Shown here piece after piece: positions 8,337 to 10,365 of a stretch of DNA of 10,365 bases. Location of the stretch: contig JAJZCJ010000103.1 in NCBI GenBank assembly GCA_021846145.1, forward strand, positions 1-10,365. The letters run 5' to 3'. The position numbers and the translations under genes were made by a program. Position 1 is the first letter of the stretch. Every line of letters begins with the position of its first letter. The notes under the pieces were generated by a model that saw only the letters and a program-made list of their open reading frames with translations, searched no databases and was not told the origin of the DNA. The stretch comes from Bacillota bacterium. Its GTDB lineage: Bacteria > Bacillota > Bacilli > Alicyclobacillales > SLC66.

Positions 8337-9485
8337 TTATTTGGCTTCCCGCAGCAAGTACCCGGCAATCACCATCCGCTGTACTTCGTTGGTGCCTTCG
8401 TAAATCTGCGTGATTTTGGCATCGCGCATCATGCGTTCCACGGGATAGTCGCGCGTATAACCGTAGCCACCATGAATTTGCACCGCTTCAGTCGTCACTC
8501 GCATCGCCACATCGGAGGCCATCATCTTTGCCATCGCCGAAGCCTTGCCATAATTAAGACCGTTATCCTCCAACCATGCTGCCTGATAAGTTAACAAGCG
8601 AGCAGTTTCAATGGCCGTCGCCATGTCAGCTAATTTGAATTGAGTTACCTGGAAATCGGAAATAGGTTTGTTGAACTGTGTGCGGCCTTTTGCATAGTCC
8701 AGCGCCGCATCAAATGCGCCTTGGGCAATTCCTAACGCTTGCGCGGCAATACCATTACGGCCGCCATCTAGCGTTGACATCGCAATTCGGAATCCTTGTC
8801 CCCGTTCACCGAGCACCGCTTCTTTGTGTACCCTGCAATCTTCAAAAATAAGCTCCATCGTCGGGGAGGAACGAATACCCATCTTCTTCTCTTTTTTGCC
8901 AAAAGTAAAGCCTTCTAATCCCTTTTCCACAATAAAGGCAGTGACACCTTTAGACCCTTTGTCCGGATCAGTACTAGCAAATATCACATAGTAATCAGCT
9001 TCGCCACCATTGGTCGTAAACATCTTGGTGCCATTGATCACGAAATAGTCCCCATCTTCTACCGCTGTCGTACGTAAACTTGCCGCATCCGTACCCGCGC
9101 TAGGTTCAGTGAGTCCATACGCGCCCATCTTTTTCCCTTGCGCCAAAGGCTTCAGGTACTTTTGCTTCTGTTCTTCATTGGCAAACTTATATATTGGCCA
9201 TGAAGCAAGTGACAGGTGAGCAGACAGCGTCACTCCTGTAGAAGCGCACACGCGGGACAATTCTTCGACTGCGATCACATAGCTTAAAAAATCCATATCC
9301 GCTCCACCGTATTCTTCCGGCCAAGGGATCCCCGTCAACCCGAGCGCCGCCATTTTATTAAAAATGGATCGATCAAAGCGCTCCTCTTCATCGCGAATCG
9401 AAGCCGTCGGCAACACTTCCTTGATGGCAAAATCCCGCACCACTTTACGTAACGCCACTTGCTCGTCCGACAAACTAAAATCCAT
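8337..9485 (-). CDS. Acyl-CoA dehydrogenase, short-chain/butyryl-CoA type
   Basis: This FAD enzyme introduces the alpha-beta double bond in acyl-CoA thioesters and passes electrons to electron-transfer flavoprotein. The 382-residue length is typical. It has the N-terminal helical domain (about 1-120), the middle beta domain with [15 protein letters not shown] (123-137) and [16 protein letters not shown] (155-170), and the C-terminal helical domain with [12 protein letters not shown] (249-260), [17 protein letters not shown] (339-355) and the catalytic base Glu363 in [11 protein letters not shown]. The position of the Glu places it with short-chain and butyryl-CoA dehydrogenases rather than isovaleryl-CoA or long-chain types, but chain length cannot be fixed by eye. 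ATG at 9485 is preferred over GTG at 9488 because GGAGG lies 7 bases before the ATG. It is a tandem paralogue of the gene just upstream, 31 bases away, and precedes meaB. Confidence 0.94.
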   Translation of the reverse strand: MDFSLSDEQVALRKVVRDFAIKEVLPTASIRDEEERFDRSIFNKMAALGLTGIPWPEEYGGADMDFLSYVIAVEELSRVCASTGVTLSAHLSLASWPIYKFANEEQKQKYLKPLAQGKKMGAYGLTEPSAGTDAASLRTTAVEDGDYFVINGTKMFTTNGGEADYYVIFASTDPDKGSKGVTAFIVEKGLEGFTFGKKEKKMGIRSSPTMELIFEDCRVHKEAVLGERGQGFRIAMSTLDGGRNGIAAQALGIAQGAFDAALDYAKGRTQFNKPISDFQVTQFKLADMATAIETARLLTYQAAWLEDNGLNYGKASAMAKMMASDVAMRVTTEAVQIHGGYGYTRDYPVERMMRDAKITQIYEGTNEVQRMVIAGYLLREAK

Positions 9486-9492
9486 CACAGTT

Positions 9493-9497
9493 CCTCC
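9493..9497 (-). promoter_or_regulatory. Ribosome binding site deciding the start of the second acyl-CoA dehydrogenase
   Basis: GGAGG on the minus strand lies 7 bases before the ATG at 9485 and only 4 before the overlapping GTG at 9488. The ATG is therefore favoured. Confidence 0.6.
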
Positions 9498-9516
9498 TCT
9501 TCACCACTTTGAAAAC

Positions 9517-10365
9517 TCACGTAACCACTGCCTCTTCTTTGGTGAGCGCCTTGGCAATGACAATGCGCTGAATCTGATTAGTACCTTCGTAAATCTGCGT
9601 GACTTTCGCATCACGCATGTACCGTTCCACTGGGTACTCTTTGGTGTACCCATATCCCCCTAGGAGCTGTACCGCATCCGTCGTGACGCGCATGGCCACA
9701 TCTGTCGTATAAAGTTTAGCCATCGACGCCTCCACGGTGCAAGTAAGATTTCTTGCTCGCAGTGACGCGGCACGATAAGTGAGCAGCATCGCCGCCTCAA
9801 TGCTCGTTCCCATATCTGCAATCATTTCTTGAATCGCTTGAAAATCTGCGATAGGTCGTCCAAATTGTTTGCGCTGCAACACATAACTGCTAGCCACATC
9901 AAAAGCGGCGCGCGCGATCCCCAGCGCTTGCGCAGCAATGCCAATACGCCCCCCATCTAACTGGGACATGGCAATCCGAAAGCCGTCACCTTCTGCACCA
10001 AGTCGCTGCGAGGCAGAAATCCGCAAATCATCAAATACGAGTTGCGCCGTGGCTGATCCATTCAGTCCCATTTTACGCTCTTTACGCCCAATGACAAAGC
10101 CAGGCATCCCGCGTTCCACAATGAACGCACTCACACCGGATGCCCCTCGATTCGGATCTGTTTTGGCAAAAACAGTATATACGTCCGCTTCTCCACCATT
10201 GGTAATAAATACCTTGTTGCCATTTAGTATATAATGATCCCCGTCTTGCACCGCGCGCGTCTCAATACTTTGTGCGTCCGAACCCGCACTTGGTTCCGTC
10301 AACGCAAATGCACCAATGAGTTCACCTGCCGCCAACTTCGGCACGTACTTCTCCTGTTGCATAGG
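9517..10365 (-). CDS. Acyl-CoA dehydrogenase, C-terminal three quarters (runs off the right edge)
   Basis: This is the C-terminal 282 codons of an acyl-CoA dehydrogenase; the reading frame is open to the window edge, and roughly 100 N-terminal residues are missing. Visible signatures are FALTEPSAGSDAQSI in the FAD and substrate domain, VFITNGGEADVYTVFAKTD, FGRPIADFQAIQ, GGYGYTKEYPVERYMRDAK and the catalytic Glu in QIYEGTNQIQR, 22 residues before the end. An internal ATG at 10362 is not the start: the segment aligns to the middle of the family (the EEQ-QKYL region of the paralogue). It is clearly homologous to the downstream dehydrogenase along its length but diverged, with different residues at many positions, suggesting an old duplication with separate substrate range. 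It starts the visible acd-acd-meaB block. Confidence 0.92.
   Translation of the reverse strand, partial: PMQQEKYVPKLAAGELIGAFALTEPSAGSDAQSIETRAVQDGDHYILNGNKVFITNGGEADVYTVFAKTDPNRGASGVSAFIVERGMPGFVIGRKERKMGLNGSATAQLVFDDLRISASQRLGAEGDGFRIAMSQLDGGRIGIAAQALGIARAAFDVASSYVLQRKQFGRPIADFQAIQEMIADMGTSIEAAMLLTYRAASLRARNLTCTVEASMAKLYTTDVAMRVTTDAVQLLGGYGYTKEYPVERYMRDAKVTQIYEGTNQIQRIVIAKALTKEEAVVT

Noticed and set aside
8103..8594. A 163-codon open frame on the plus strand
   Set aside because: It is antisense to the meaB start and the acyl-CoA dehydrogenase end. It has odd His/Arg/Leu-rich composition and no recognisable motif, as expected for the complement of real genes.

Overview
The window reads as chromosome of a moderate-GC, endospore-forming Bacillota. 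A clear Spo0F (with the DDQ-GIR and DMKIPGMDG signatures), an RNA polymerase delta subunit (found essentially only in Bacillota) and the gene order acd / rpoE / pyrG / spo0F / glpX / rho, the frame of the well-known Bacillus locus, all point there. The gene content and the wording of several proteins suggest an Alicyclobacillus-like lineage, but that is an impression, not a demonstration. Every supported gene lies on the minus strand, so transcription runs from high to low coordinates. The window is densely packed and has no gene-free stretch over 300 bases.

In transcription order: a truncated acyl-CoA dehydrogenase (right edge), a second, complete acyl-CoA dehydrogenase, and a MeaB-type G3E GTPase form a tight acyl-CoA / cobalamin-mutase block (10365-7327). 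Next comes rpoE with its own likely promoter, then pyrG behind a good sigma-A promoter and an intrinsic-terminator hairpin in its leader, which has the layout of an attenuator. spo0F follows, and its 3' end overlaps the start of a 3-aminobutyryl-CoA ammonia-lyase gene (kal), itself 7 bases from a 3-keto-5-aminohexanoate cleavage enzyme gene (kce). kal and kce encode two consecutive steps of lysine degradation to crotonyl-CoA. A seven-helix membrane protein of unknown function, an LL-diaminopimelate-type aminotransferase (dapL-like), class II fructose-1,6-bisphosphatase (glpX) and the first 80 codons of rho complete the window.

Relative to the Bacillus arrangement, the segment between spo0F and glpX (there fba, tal and a murA paralogue) is replaced by kal, kce, the membrane protein and the aminotransferase. 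The lysine-degradation pair, the short-chain acyl-CoA dehydrogenase and MeaB could cooperate in amino-acid and fatty-acid carbon recovery. This is inferred from context only; the other lysine-pathway genes (kamA, kamDE, kdd, atoAD) are not in the window.

I see no mobile element, CRISPR array, tRNA, rRNA or clear undescribed defence-type system. The points most worth checking are the pyrG leader, the kal-kce insertion at the spo0F locus and the unknown seven-helix protein.
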